NCBI RefSeq assembly: GCF_900163785.1
Contig: NZ_FUKN01000005.1
Coordinates: 124,001 to 188,000, forward strand
Direction of reading: 5' to 3'
Length of the DNA: 64,000 nt
From: Psychrobacter sp. JB385
GTDB lineage: Bacteria > Pseudomonadota > Gammaproteobacteria > Pseudomonadales > Moraxellaceae
Shown: in pieces, positions 17,824 to 26,961 of the stretch
Position numbering within the stretch: position 1 is the first letter of the stretch
How the letters are laid out: each line of letters opens with the position of its first letter
Translations under genes and position numbers: made by a program
Notes under the pieces: generated by a model
What the model was told of the DNA's origin: nothing
Database searches by the model: none
What the model saw: only the letters and a program-made list of their open reading frames with translations

Positions 17824-20754
17824 CTATTTTTGAGATGATTCATTGCCAATCTCACCTAACGGTAATGCTGCCTCTAATCCTTTCTCATCATAAGTTATGA
17901 TTGCATCTACTCCTTGATGCTTCAGTATTTCGGTCGTTATCTGTGACTCACTATGTCCAAGCCAAGTGGTATTGGATGAGTTTTGATTATTAAAAGCATC
18001 AGCGGAACACAATAACGACCACATTTGCCAGACGTGCTGGTGCGTATCAGTATTTAATATAAGGCGTGATGATGAATCATCTATTTGCTGAACAGTAGAA
18101 TGATCGTTCGATATGCGCGTTTGAATAGTAGAAGGCAAGGATTTGAGAGGCTGAGAGGCATCATATTTTAATATTTGTATGGGCAAACTGGTATCAAGCG
18201 CTATCGTACAATCCCAAACACTGGCATCGCCTACCTTACTCCAACCCGTTAGTGCTTGAATGGTTAACTCTCCGTTTGGTAGTTGCCATGTCTTCCCTTG
18301 TTCGCAGGGCTGAGTATTCACACCTAACTTACCCTCAGAATGATTAATGGTCTGATATGCTTGCTGCAAACTGCCCCAACGATCAGAGCGACCAGCTTGC
18401 CAATATTGACCAATAGGAATACGCGCAGCCAACTGGGCAACTGACATAGGCAAGACTTCAGACTGTCTGATATCAGGCGTAGTATGCTTGTCATCAATAT
18501 TAAGTGTGGTCGTCAATCCAGCATCGCCACTCTGCACTATGATGCCTTCTAGCGCATCGACAGATAGACTGCCTAATTGCTGCTCTATTATCTCAGATAG
18601 CTTATCAGATGTTAATTTGCTTGGCATTGTTCGTAGGTCGGTAGGCCTATGATGTGCTAAAAATAGCCAATTTGTATTTTTATTCTTACTTGCACGTTCA
18701 TTACTTCCATTGGAATACTGCAACAAGGCAGCGCTCACATAACGGTCACCCGTTGGCAAAATATACAATGTCGGTATCGTTTTTGGTGACTGCTGATTGG
18801 CATACACTGTCATCATCAATAATGTCAGAGGAGGCAGTGCCAGCCAGCGACTGACAAACCCTCGTGGTAATAGCCAAGGCACCAGACTTAATAGCACCAT
18901 GAGCACTATTGCGGTATTTACAGGTGTGTATAACCACGCTTTTGACAATGAAGGTAGCGACGTTAGCCAAATAATAAGCTCATGCAAATGAGCCACGATG
19001 GTAATGACGAGCGTCCAAATACTGTCTGCTATAGTAGGTGATAACAGATAACAAAGCCCTGCTAATAAATTAAGCGGTACAATCACCCACCCAAACAGTC
19101 CGATTGCAAATAGATTTATGATAAGCCCCCACAACGACGCTTTACCAAATAAGAGCAAAGTGATGGGTAATAAAGTAATAAATAACCAAAACTGTAGTTT
19201 AAATAGACGTTTACTTGTGCCCCACATACGCTTAGAAAAAGCATTCTTTAAACCGACGTTATGGGTTGTATCAGATTGTGTATATCTGTTTGAGGTATCA
19301 TCGTATTTGAGTAGTAGTGCCACAGCAATAAAAGACAACCAATATCCTGCTTGCCATAATACATAAGGGTCATGCCATGCCATCAACACGGCCAACGCAA
19401 ATAAGACACGTATCGTACTGATAGGTCGCAATGTCAAACGTACCAACCCCAATGCTAATAGCATCCACGCCGTACGCGCAGCTGGTACATCAAAACCTGT
19501 GAATAATGCATACACAAACGCTGCACCCACCATCACCCCCCAGCGCAGCTGCCAACGCGGGACAGCGCGATACATCATCGGGTATAGTCGATCAAAGAGG
19601 AATACCGCGCATGCTGACAACATAATTGCCAAAAACAAAATATGTGTGCCAGATATGGCAAGCAAATGCGAGATACCAGCGAGTTGATACAGATCTTTGG
19701 TATCTCGATTGATTAGGCTACGATCACCCGTTAACAAACTCAAAGTAACCGCTCTTGCTTGCTGATCAATCACACTCAGTTCTGACCAGTTCTCATAAAA
19801 ATGCTGTCGTAAATACCACCGTCCTTGGTCAATTCGTGTGCGAAAGTTATGGAGATAGGCGTTATCAGAAGATACGGACGCTGAGTTGACCTCAGGCACA
19901 GTCACGGTGCCAGTCGCCAATATGTTTGCCACGCCATCAACATGTCGCGCTTTTAGCCAACGATAACCATCAAACCCTGAGGGATTATTGATGGTTTGCT
20001 CAGCAGTCGCAAGTGGTGCTAATGCCAAACTCATGAATAGCTGATCGCCTGGCTTTAAATGATTCAACCTTGTTAACTGACTGTCATTAGAGGGTTTGCC
20101 AAGTGAAGATTTGGATGGGTTTTTTGGATACGCGTTGAGCAATATACGATAGGTAGCGTTTTTACTACTATATTCGTGAGCAGGATTGTGAGTTGAAGTG
20201 TTATTGCTTAGGCTATTTTTATTATCAATGACATACTTGTCTGTTATTTTATTTAAATCTTGAGTACTTAAATCAGCAACCAATGGCGAGATTTGACTGA
20301 TGATGGCAACCTGTCGATAGCCGCTCGTAGCAGAGGCATCATAAACACTATCGCTTACCCCTTCAATCGTGACCAAGGCTTGCACACGCACAGGTTCGAC
20401 CACTTCCGTGGCCTTTGCCTGCTGATAACTACTTATTGCTTGTAAGGCGCTGCCAATCACAAGCCCAGTTGCCAGCATAACGGCTAAAGTGTAAGTAATA
20501 ATACAGAAAAATCGTGTAGAACGACGAGGTAAAATATGAGAAGACGTCTGAGAAGATTCTAGGTGATTTGCTGACGGTGTCGTAAATTGAAGAACAATGA
20601 CCAAAATGATCGATAATATCGTTAAGAATAAAAATAAACTAACATTATTAGTGAGGCCCAACAAAGATGAATCGAGCGACATCGGTATACTGCCTGCAAC
20701 TGCCAACACACCTATCATCACAATAAGAATCAAACCAACGATCAACCAATACAC
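17824..20754 (-). CDS. comEC: ComEC/Rec2 DNA-uptake channel protein
   Basis: Inner-membrane protein through which single-stranded DNA enters the cytoplasm during natural transformation. The competence domain signature GISHLLAISGTHILFLA is visible (about residues 355-375), flanked by many hydrophobic segments. The 976-residue chain is long and carries a soluble N-terminal OB-like portion and a C-terminal region where a metallo-beta-lactamase domain is usually found. The metal-binding HxHxDH motif is not visible there. The start is a GTG with an AAGGAG ribosome site. A DUF2062 gene is divergent from it, and the lol genes follow, as often seen in proteobacteria. Confidence 0.9.
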   Translation of the reverse strand: MYWLIVGLILIVMIGVLAVAGSIPMSLDSSLLGLTNNVSLFLFLTILSIILVIVLQFTTPSANHLESSQTSSHILPRRSTRFFCIITYTLAVMLATGLVIGSALQAISSYQQAKATEVVEPVRVQALVTIEGVSDSVYDASATSGYRQVAIISQISPLVADLSTQDLNKITDKYVIDNKNSLSNNTSTHNPAHEYSSKNATYRILLNAYPKNPSKSSLGKPSNDSQLTRLNHLKPGDQLFMSLALAPLATAEQTINNPSGFDGYRWLKARHVDGVANILATGTVTVPEVNSASVSSDNAYLHNFRTRIDQGRWYLRQHFYENWSELSVIDQQARAVTLSLLTGDRSLINRDTKDLYQLAGISHLLAISGTHILFLAIMLSACAVFLFDRLYPMMYRAVPRWQLRWGVMVGAAFVYALFTGFDVPAARTAWMLLALGLVRLTLRPISTIRVLFALAVLMAWHDPYVLWQAGYWLSFIAVALLLKYDDTSNRYTQSDTTHNVGLKNAFSKRMWGTSKRLFKLQFWLFITLLPITLLLFGKASLWGLIINLFAIGLFGWVIVPLNLLAGLCYLLSPTIADSIWTLVITIVAHLHELIIWLTSLPSLSKAWLYTPVNTAIVLMVLLSLVPWLLPRGFVSRWLALPPLTLLMMTVYANQQSPKTIPTLYILPTGDRYVSAALLQYSNGSNERASKNKNTNWLFLAHHRPTDLRTMPSKLTSDKLSEIIEQQLGSLSVDALEGIIVQSGDAGLTTTLNIDDKHTTPDIRQSEVLPMSVAQLAARIPIGQYWQAGRSDRWGSLQQAYQTINHSEGKLGVNTQPCEQGKTWQLPNGELTIQALTGWSKVGDASVWDCTIALDTSLPIQILKYDASQPLKSLPSTIQTRISNDHSTVQQIDDSSSRLILNTDTHQHVWQMWSLLCSADAFNNQNSSNTTWLGHSESQITTEILKHQGVDAIITYDEKGLEAALPLGEIGNESSQK

Positions 20755-20971
20755 CCATGCTCCTTGCGTAATAATAAAGGTAAACGATGCAATTACCTAT
20801 GAACATTTATTATCAAAAAAATGCGTCGATACGGTCTAGACTCAAACCGACCATAACTACTACCTCATGTAATAGCATTTCTATTTATATTGCCCTATAC
20901 TGATTATACATATTGCGATAATACCTATCTGACACTATCATCTAATATGTTCTTATCCCCACTTCTTACTA

Positions 20972-21616
20972 ATGACATTACTTTATATCAGCCCATCAAT
21001 AAGATTGATCGGACTGTCGTTAATGATTAAAGGCGATCCCGTGCCCCAAAAACGTCTAAAAGACTTGCTGCCTACACCAGAGAAAATCCTAGAAAGTCGC
21101 ACGCTAAAATTATTTGCACCCCATCTGGCAGACCCAAGATTATGGCAATTTAACCGCCATAGTTTGAATAAGGCCGTCTATATTGGCGTACTCAGTGCTT
21201 TTTTTCCATTGCCAGGACAGATGCTGTTGGCTTTGATTGGCTCATTAATTTTCCGAGCTAATGTACCTATGGCGCTAGGCTTAACTTGGATCACCAATCC
21301 GCTCACCACCCTACCCGTCTTTTATGCAAGTTATTATGTAGGAGCCAAGATTCTTGATGTGCCGATGATTAGTCTACGGCTGATCGGGCGTATGATTGCT
21401 GACTTTAGCTTATGGATACTATCGAATGGCGACAATCCTTTTGTGACCTATCGCGGCACCGTCTCACTTGCGGCTTTTTGTATCGGGGTCATTGTTTTAG
21501 CGATTATCACAAGTCTTATTTGCGGATTAGCATTTAAAGCAATTTGGCGCTACAAAACTGTCATTAGCTGGCAAAAACGGCAACACAAACCAACGGATAA
21601 GTCACCCAAACCTTGA
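20972..21616 (+). CDS. DUF2062-domain membrane protein
   Basis: 214-residue predicted inner-membrane protein of the DUF2062 family, with no known biochemical role. The family core is seen as LNKAVYIGVLSAFFPLPGQMLLA and GLTWITNPLTTLPVFYASYYVG. At least three hydrophobic segments; the C-terminus is basic and soluble. The start is uncertain: ATG at 20972 or at 21023, neither with a clear ribosome site. DUF2062 genes are commonly found beside comEC and the lol transporter in gamma-proteobacteria, as here, but a common function has not been shown. Confidence 0.78.
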   Translation: MTLLYISPSIRLIGLSLMIKGDPVPQKRLKDLLPTPEKILESRTLKLFAPHLADPRLWQFNRHSLNKAVYIGVLSAFFPLPGQMLLALIGSLIFRANVPMALGLTWITNPLTTLPVFYASYYVGAKILDVPMISLRLIGRMIADFSLWILSNGDNPFVTYRGTVSLAAFCIGVIVLAIITSLICGLAFKAIWRYKTVISWQKRQHKPTDKSPKP

Positions 21617-21748
21617 TAGTATCTCATTAATATTAAATTGGTAGAAGAGCATACAACTCAGGGCGATCAAAGCCTGCCTCTTAGGAGCGATACTGATATA
21701 TGATCAAGTACCACTCACTATGAACAGTAGAGCCGTTTTGTGTTTCAA

Positions 21749-22057
21749 TCACTCTTCGTCTTGGCTGTTTTCCATTGCTACTTGAATTTCATCAGCAAGA
21801 TTTGCATTCATCACAAAAACGTCAATCACTTCGTCATTTTTGAGGAGTGTGTAGCGTTTACCCGTTGCGCTGTCCTGTGCTTTTAGATCAAAATCAGCCC
21901 CAGCCAGAGTAATGGCATCAAAAACAGGCGTTAAAATCTCCACCTGTGATTTTCTATCAAACGTATCAAACAGCGTTGTATCCATATAAGGTTTTAATGG
22001 CTCGTTGCCTTCTTCAGCGCTGCCGAAAGCTTCAATTGGATCGTCATTTTCGTTCAT
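21749..22057 (-). CDS. Small acidic protein of unknown function
   Basis: 102 residues, not recognised. It is strongly acidic at both ends (MNENDDPIEAFGSAEEGNE and MENSQDEE) and lacks a signal peptide or membrane segment. The middle contains a plausible alpha/beta region with FVMNANLADEIQ. It follows lolD on the same strand, about 95 bp downstream, and could be in the same transcript. Codon use looks like its neighbours. Its start ATG follows GGATAAATACA. Considered real because of its position, amino-acid character and lack of a competing frame. Confidence 0.6.
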   Translation of the reverse strand: MNENDDPIEAFGSAEEGNEPLKPYMDTTLFDTFDRKSQVEILTPVFDAITLAGADFDLKAQDSATGKRYTLLKNDEVIDVFVMNANLADEIQVAMENSQDEE

Positions 22058-22152
22058 TGTATTTATCCTTATTCCATTAACAGAAATGGTAAGTGACTAA
22101 TCACTTCTCCATTCTTTTATGATTTCTTATTGCTGATTTTACCTTGCTGCGT

Positions 22153-22833
22153 TTAATATTGTTCCCAATGACCATTACGTAGCAGAAGTTGTCGATCTGC
22201 CAATGCCGCCAGATTACGATCATGTGTGACCATGAGTAAGGCCGTTTGCATGGTATTTTGCAATTCTGATAACAGTCCAAAAACGCTCTGAGCATTATCA
22301 TAATCTAAGTTACCTGTCGGCTCATCTGCCAAAATAAGCGAGGGCTTGGTCACGAGGGCACGGGCAATAGCAACGCGCTGACGTTCACCCCCTGACAGCT
22401 CACCTGGTCGATGCGCCAAGCGATGCTCAAGACCCACACTCTCGAGGATATCAATTGCCTGTTGACGCGCTTCATTTATCGACACTTTTGGACGCATTAA
22501 TAAAGGCATAGCAACGTTTTCAACAGCTGTAAATTCCGCCAATAGATGGTGAAACTGATAAATGAATCCTAAATACTTGTTACGCATGGCACCGCGCTCA
22601 GTTTCATTCATACTATTTAGCAATTGACCATGCAGCCAGACTTCGCCGCTGGTTGGTGTATCAAGACCACCAAGTAAGTGTAGTAGAGTACTTTTACCCG
22701 AACCGCTGGTGCCAACGATAGCGATGCGTTCGCCAGGGTGAACAGTCAAATCAAGACCAGTCAATACTTGCGTACTCACTGCCCCTTCATCGTATATCTT
22801 ATTGATATCTTTTGCCTCTAAAATGGCAGACAT
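22153..22833 (-). CDS. lolD: Lipoprotein-releasing system ATPase LolD
   Basis: ATP-binding subunit of the LolCDE-type ABC machine that extracts outer-membrane lipoproteins from the inner membrane. Walker A is GTSGSGKST (residues 41-49), the ABC signature is [14 protein letters not shown], and Walker B is [13 protein letters not shown]. 226 residues, typical length. It sits directly downstream of the permease gene on the same strand, separated by about 140 bp. The family also includes MacB and FtsE-like ATPases, but the adjoining LolC/E permease makes LolD the clear call. Confidence 0.93.
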   Translation of the reverse strand: MSAILEAKDINKIYDEGAVSTQVLTGLDLTVHPGERIAIVGTSGSGKSTLLHLLGGLDTPTSGEVWLHGQLLNSMNETERGAMRNKYLGFIYQFHHLLAEFTAVENVAMPLLMRPKVSINEARQQAIDILESVGLEHRLAHRPGELSGGERQRVAIARALVTKPSLILADEPTGNLDYDNAQSVFGLLSELQNTMQTALLMVTHDRNLAALADRQLLLRNGHWEQY

Positions 22834-22970
22834 GACGCTTCCTTTATTCTATTTATACTGAGGTTGATGCCTCATCAAGTTTAATTAGTCTCTAGCAACC
22901 CAAGTTTTCCTCAAAACATGCTTATATTTTAAGGGAGATTATTCATATCTTAGGCTGCTAATGTCTCTAA

Positions 22971-24206
22971 TTACTCATAACGTAGGGTTTGTGCTGGCTG
23001 AATTTTAGCCGCTCGGCGTGCTGGATAGATGGTTGCTAAGAAGCTCAAAATAAACGAAGCGCCTGTGATCAACACAACATCTAACAAACGTAACTGCGAT
23101 GGCAAATAGTTAACGAAATAAGCATCAAATAAATTCAGACCAAAGGTTTGATTAATGAAGCCCAAAATATCGCTCACGGTGAGCGCAAATATTACACCCA
23201 ATATCGTGCCGGCAATCGTACCAATGACACCAATAACAACCCCTTGCACCATGAAGACCTGCGTAATCAAACGAGGAGAAGCACCAAAGGTTTTTAAAAT
23301 CGCAATGTCTGCTTTTTTATCAGTGACGAGCATGACTAGACTGGACACGATATTAAAGGCTGCAACCAAAATAATTAAGAATAACAGCAGACCTACCATG
23401 GCTTTTTCCATCTGAATGGCGCCAAATAGATTGCCGTGAGTTTGCGTCCAATTATTAGGATATAAGCGTTCAGGCGCGATCGCAGCTGCTTTTTCTGACG
23501 CCATTGGCGCATTGAAGATATTATTAAGCTTCATACGCACGCCTTGTGCGCCAGCAGGGAGACGTAATAGTTTTGCAGCATCATTCATCGGAATAAACGC
23601 CATCAAACTATCAACTTCAGGACTGATCGTATAAATACCTGTCAAGGTAAACCGTTTGAAGCGCGGTATGACGCCCGCAGGCGAAGGCGAGGCTTCTGGT
23701 AGCACCAGTGTGACCTTATCACCAAGACGCAGCCCTAATGACTGCACCATCTCCTCACCCAGCACGATGCTAAAATCGCCACTTTGCAAGGTATCGATAC
23801 TGCCTTCAATCATGTGATCATTGATGATCGAAACCTTTTTCTCGTATTCAGGATCGACACCTGTGACCATGATGCCAGCCACCTGACCATTTGAGGTCAG
23901 CATGCCCTGCAACTGAATAAAAGGAGCTACGGCTGCCACTTCTGGATCTTCTTTGATTTTATCAGCCAATTGCTGCCAATCACCGATGATTTCGGTTGAG
24001 ACGACAGTTGCTTGTGGCACCATACCCAAGATGCGGGTTTTGAGCTCACGATCAAACCCATTCATAACTGACAGCACCGTAATCAATACAGCCACTCCCA
24101 GCGTCAAACCAATCATCGAGATGAGCGATATAAAGGAGATAAAACGGTTACTGCGCTCTGCTCGGGTGTATCGTAAGCCGATAAATAACGCTAAAGGACG
24201 AAACAT
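22971..24206 (-). CDS. LolC/LolE-family lipoprotein-releasing permease
   Basis: Inner-membrane permease of the lipoprotein-releasing ABC transporter. The 411-residue protein shows the N-terminal FIGLRYTRAERSNRFISFIS and a helix containing GLTLGVAVLITVLSVMNGFDREL, a large periplasmic domain, and three C-terminal helices ending in YPARRAAKIQPAQTLRYE. The start is the ATG at 24206, which gives the family N-terminus MFRPLALFIG; the frame is open further upstream without support. Only one such gene accompanies lolD, so it may be a LolF-type subunit forming a homodimer, as described in Acinetobacter and Francisella. I leave the symbol empty. Confidence 0.9.
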   Translation of the reverse strand: MFRPLALFIGLRYTRAERSNRFISFISLISMIGLTLGVAVLITVLSVMNGFDRELKTRILGMVPQATVVSTEIIGDWQQLADKIKEDPEVAAVAPFIQLQGMLTSNGQVAGIMVTGVDPEYEKKVSIINDHMIEGSIDTLQSGDFSIVLGEEMVQSLGLRLGDKVTLVLPEASPSPAGVIPRFKRFTLTGIYTISPEVDSLMAFIPMNDAAKLLRLPAGAQGVRMKLNNIFNAPMASEKAAAIAPERLYPNNWTQTHGNLFGAIQMEKAMVGLLLFLIILVAAFNIVSSLVMLVTDKKADIAILKTFGASPRLITQVFMVQGVVIGVIGTIAGTILGVIFALTVSDILGFINQTFGLNLFDAYFVNYLPSQLRLLDVVLITGASFILSFLATIYPARRAAKIQPAQTLRYE

Positions 24207-24658
24207 ATTCAAACTCTTTATCTTATCTACGTGCGACTTTATATTTGTTATAAAATGAGCTACATCAAATGCACCATGCGCTTGCATTTGTCATACTCAC
24301 ATATAAATCGAACACAAAAACAGGGTTTAAGACAGCTCAAAGACAGCTATCAAAAGGGAGCTAGTTTGACACAATTTGGCTGAGATGTGCCACTCATTAG
24401 CGAAAATTGAGTATATTTTCTGATAAAAATTTGGGTTTTGTTACTATTTTTAATGAGGGACTTGCTATTACTTGCGTCAATACCTATATATTGTATGCTA
24501 AGGACAATTGTCATTAACCATTTATTGCTGTTTGTTGACTCTATGCTGATGATGACGTTGCTGACTATCATAAATCAATATCGTTAAGTATTGTATGGTA
24601 CATGCGCAACAGCAGTTTTGGGTTCAAACTTCACGCTGACTTAATTTTGAGTATTTTC
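24207..24658 (+). other. Intergenic region between the Lol permease gene and an unknown gene
   Basis: About 450 bp of AT-rich sequence between divergent genes. An open frame of 73 codons on the minus strand (24350-24571) has an unconvincing low-complexity composition and was not accepted. Promoters for both flanking genes must lie here. I see no RNA gene or strong repeat. Confidence 0.5.
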
Positions 24659-25633
24659 ATGACTATTAATTACCAATATAAAAATATCCAAACCCCTACC
24701 AAAATCACTTTAACCGATGAGCAATCTGCAGGTCATGCTGATCATTGGCGTATCTTAACCGATGACATGAGTCATGACGTGCCAGAATGGCTACAAAAAA
24801 TGATTGAAAAAGCAGCAATGCCCAAAGGGCTCAATAGTAACGTGAGCGCTCAAGACAGCTGTTTGTTGCTATCTGAAAACCAACCTTGCCACATCAACCA
24901 AGTACTGGCAATGAAAAACGGTAAGCCTGAATGCTTCATTAATGCCTACCCTTGTGTTGATAGCCCTTATGGACTGAATTGCAAAATTGAGCGCGTTATT
25001 GCCAATGACAGCTCGCACGATGCTGTTTTACGTTTACGTACGGCTGATGGTAGTATCATTTATGCTTTTGACCAGCTCTACACAACCAATCGCCATCTGT
25101 ATCAGCGCGATACGTCTTATTTTGTGAACTTGAGTGCTTGGGCGCACGAAATCAAACCAAGCGAACAAAACGAGGTGATTATGGTCGAAGATCAAGAATC
25201 GATCCGTTATCATCGTGCATTTAATGATATTGTGGCGGCCAACGATGGTCAAATTCCAGACGATCTGCAAGCGCAAATCAGCGAATGGAAACCTGAGACA
25301 GAAGCACAAATGGCACCAGTAGAAATCAACTTAGGTCATATGTGCGCTTATCTATTTGGAGATACTTTAGGCCAAGAAGATGAAGCATGGTGTCAAGGTC
25401 AAGTACTGGGCAAACAAAATACCGTCTTTAATGATAAATCCATCATTTTATTTGATGTGGTGGTATTGCGTGAACAAGATGCAGATCCGTTTGTGATGCG
25501 CATTGGTGCACTGGATACTAAAGAGACAGCGGCTATTGAAGTCAATGACTATGTACAAGCAAACGTGTGGTTACAAGCGGCTATCTATAAAGAAAATCAA
25601 CAGAATACCGCCCAGCAGTCAAAAGCCAGTTAA
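24659..25633 (+). CDS. Conserved-looking protein of unknown function
   Basis: 324 residues, not recognised. No signal peptide or membrane segment is visible, so it is probably cytoplasmic. The sequence is acidic overall, with five cysteines spread through the N-terminal half, and a C-terminal half that reads like a beta-rich domain (FDVVVLREQDADPFVMRIGAL). The ATG at 24659 is preferred over an in-frame ATG near 24602, because the extra N-terminus is unlike the rest. Codon use is like the neighbours. It ends before a strong bidirectional terminator that it shares with the SCP2 gene. Confidence 0.7.
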   Translation: MTINYQYKNIQTPTKITLTDEQSAGHADHWRILTDDMSHDVPEWLQKMIEKAAMPKGLNSNVSAQDSCLLLSENQPCHINQVLAMKNGKPECFINAYPCVDSPYGLNCKIERVIANDSSHDAVLRLRTADGSIIYAFDQLYTTNRHLYQRDTSYFVNLSAWAHEIKPSEQNEVIMVEDQESIRYHRAFNDIVAANDGQIPDDLQAQISEWKPETEAQMAPVEINLGHMCAYLFGDTLGQEDEAWCQGQVLGKQNTVFNDKSIILFDVVVLREQDADPFVMRIGALDTKETAAIEVNDYVQANVWLQAAIYKENQQNTAQQSKAS

Positions 25634-25672
25634 TTTAAGTAAGAAAAATATTTGAATCTTTGCTGAATCAAC

Positions 25673-25709
25673 AAAAAGCCCCTAATATCTATTAGGGGCT
25701 TTTTGTTGG
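25673..25709. terminator. Bidirectional terminator
   Basis: A 15-bp inverted repeat (25673-25687 with 25690-25704, tight loop) has A-runs on one side and T-runs on the other. It lies between convergent genes and can end both. Confidence 0.88.
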
Positions 25710-25733
25710 TATTTTTAAATAAGTCTAAAAATA

Positions 25734-26123
25734 CTAAGCCATTGTCGTCGCTGACTTAATGCGACTATATAACTCTTTTTGCTCCGCGCTTGGACGCGCT
25801 GTCTGTACTGCCATCAGCTGTGACATATCGCCTTCGACACGAATCTTACCACTCATGAATGCACCCATGATTTGATTGGTATCAAAATCAGTAATAATAG
25901 ATTGTAGAATATCACGATCAAGCAATAAGGTCGTTGTTGCCGAATCATTCAAACCGCGATGTAATAAGCCATTTGTAAAGTTGGCTTCAATATCTTGCTC
26001 AGCGTCAGATACCTTTAAATTGACGATCATATTGGCAAGTGCCGGTGGCAAGTTAAGCTCACCTGCTTCATTCCCCATTTGCTCTACTTGCTCAAACCAT
26101 TCATTTGTTAAAAATACAGCCAT
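25734..26123 (-). CDS. SCP2 sterol-binding domain protein
   Basis: Single SCP2-type domain of 129 residues, a fold that binds lipids or fatty-acyl chains in a hydrophobic cavity. The pattern is visible as a beta-rich N-terminus, then TTTLLLDRDILQSIITDFDTNQIMGAFMSGKIRVEGDMSQL, split here as DRDILQSIITDFDTNQ and GAFMSGKIRVEGDMS, which is the typical SCP2 C-terminal part. No signal peptide. Ligand and role are unknown; such stand-alone proteins are common in gamma-proteobacteria, some linked to ubiquinone synthesis (UbiJ/UbiT) or fatty-acid handling. An ATG follows GGAAATAAC. Confidence 0.82.
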   Translation of the reverse strand: MAVFLTNEWFEQVEQMGNEAGELNLPPALANMIVNLKVSDAEQDIEANFTNGLLHRGLNDSATTTLLLDRDILQSIITDFDTNQIMGAFMSGKIRVEGDMSQLMAVQTARPSAEQKELYSRIKSATTMA

Positions 26124-26961
26124 GTTATTTCCTTAATTAGTATTATGTGGCACGGAGTCGTTTTGCTCTCACCCCATTGAATATCGAATTCTAAGATAGA
26201 ACGGATAATAGCGACGTAGGTAAGCGCTAGCATCATTCTTTTCTGCCTCATTATAAGGGGCGACTTGATGATAAGTAAAACCTATTTACATCGCTGAGAC
26301 TGCAATTGTTACAAAAATATTGCTCGTATTTTTGGGCTTACTAGGTCACGCTTACTATTTTTTGGTTCGAACATATCCCTAGAATAGGGACATATTTGTG
26401 CATAAAATGGGTAGAAAACCCAGTAGTAACAGGTTGATTGCTAAGATTTTTACTAAAGAGTTTGTATTTTGCCGTATAGTCCTGATGATATTTCATTAAG
26501 ATTGCGTTACAATACCCTTAAACAGAGTCGGGAGTTTTAACTAAACATTACATAAACCTGTTTTTTTGTTAGCCGCCGCTAGTACACGTCTATTGCCATG
26601 TGTTTTTTATAAGCATTAATGTCTGTCTTTATTAATACAGATTTTGACAATAATGAAGATAAACATTCAACCTCATTAGAGGTCAAATGTTAAAAACGGC
26701 GCATCGTCTTATTTGCACCAACAACCTATTAACAATCCTACTATCGATTAGCACTGAGTGTTTCGATCTTCTCTTCTTATTTTATTAGTACTGGCTAATA
26801 TAAGAGAATGCTTAAATCGATGGTTAATAGCGTTAAAGCAATAAGTGAATCAAAAAGCAGCATATCCCGCAATCATTATCTGCCTATAAATTTTTATAGC
26901 GCAGAGAATGCGGTGCCTTAGTTAATTCTGTTGATAATTCGGGCTGTAAAGGAATCATCCA
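26124..26961 (+). other. Long gene-free region upstream of ccoN
   Basis: About 840 bp without a convincing coding frame on either strand. It ends at the ribosome site AAAGGAATC before ccoN. It contains a short palindrome (26376-26390) and a small hairpin around GGGTAGAAAACCC near 26410. No FNR-type site TTGAT-N4-ATCAA was found. A long untranslated leader, a small RNA or a decayed gene are all possible. Confidence 0.5.
26376..26390. promoter_or_regulatory. 15-bp palindrome upstream of ccoN
   Basis: TCCCTAGAATAGGGA is a perfect 6-bp inverted repeat with a 3-nt centre, extended outward by imperfect CATA/CATA flanks. It has the size of a transcription-factor operator. It is about 570 bp from ccoN and 250 bp from the SCP2 gene start, so its target is unclear. 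Confidence 0.3.

Noticed and set aside
24350..24571. Minus-strand frame of 73 codons between the Lol permease gene and the unknown gene
   Set aside because: Low-complexity composition rich in I, S and N, with no start context; treated as AT-rich chance frame.
26361..26382. T-loop-like GGTTCGAAC that might mark a tRNA
   Set aside because: No matching acceptor, D or anticodon stems around it.
26124..26961. FNR-type operators upstream of ccoN
   Set aside because: TTGAT occurs (for example near 26434 and 26931) but never with ATCAA at the right spacing.
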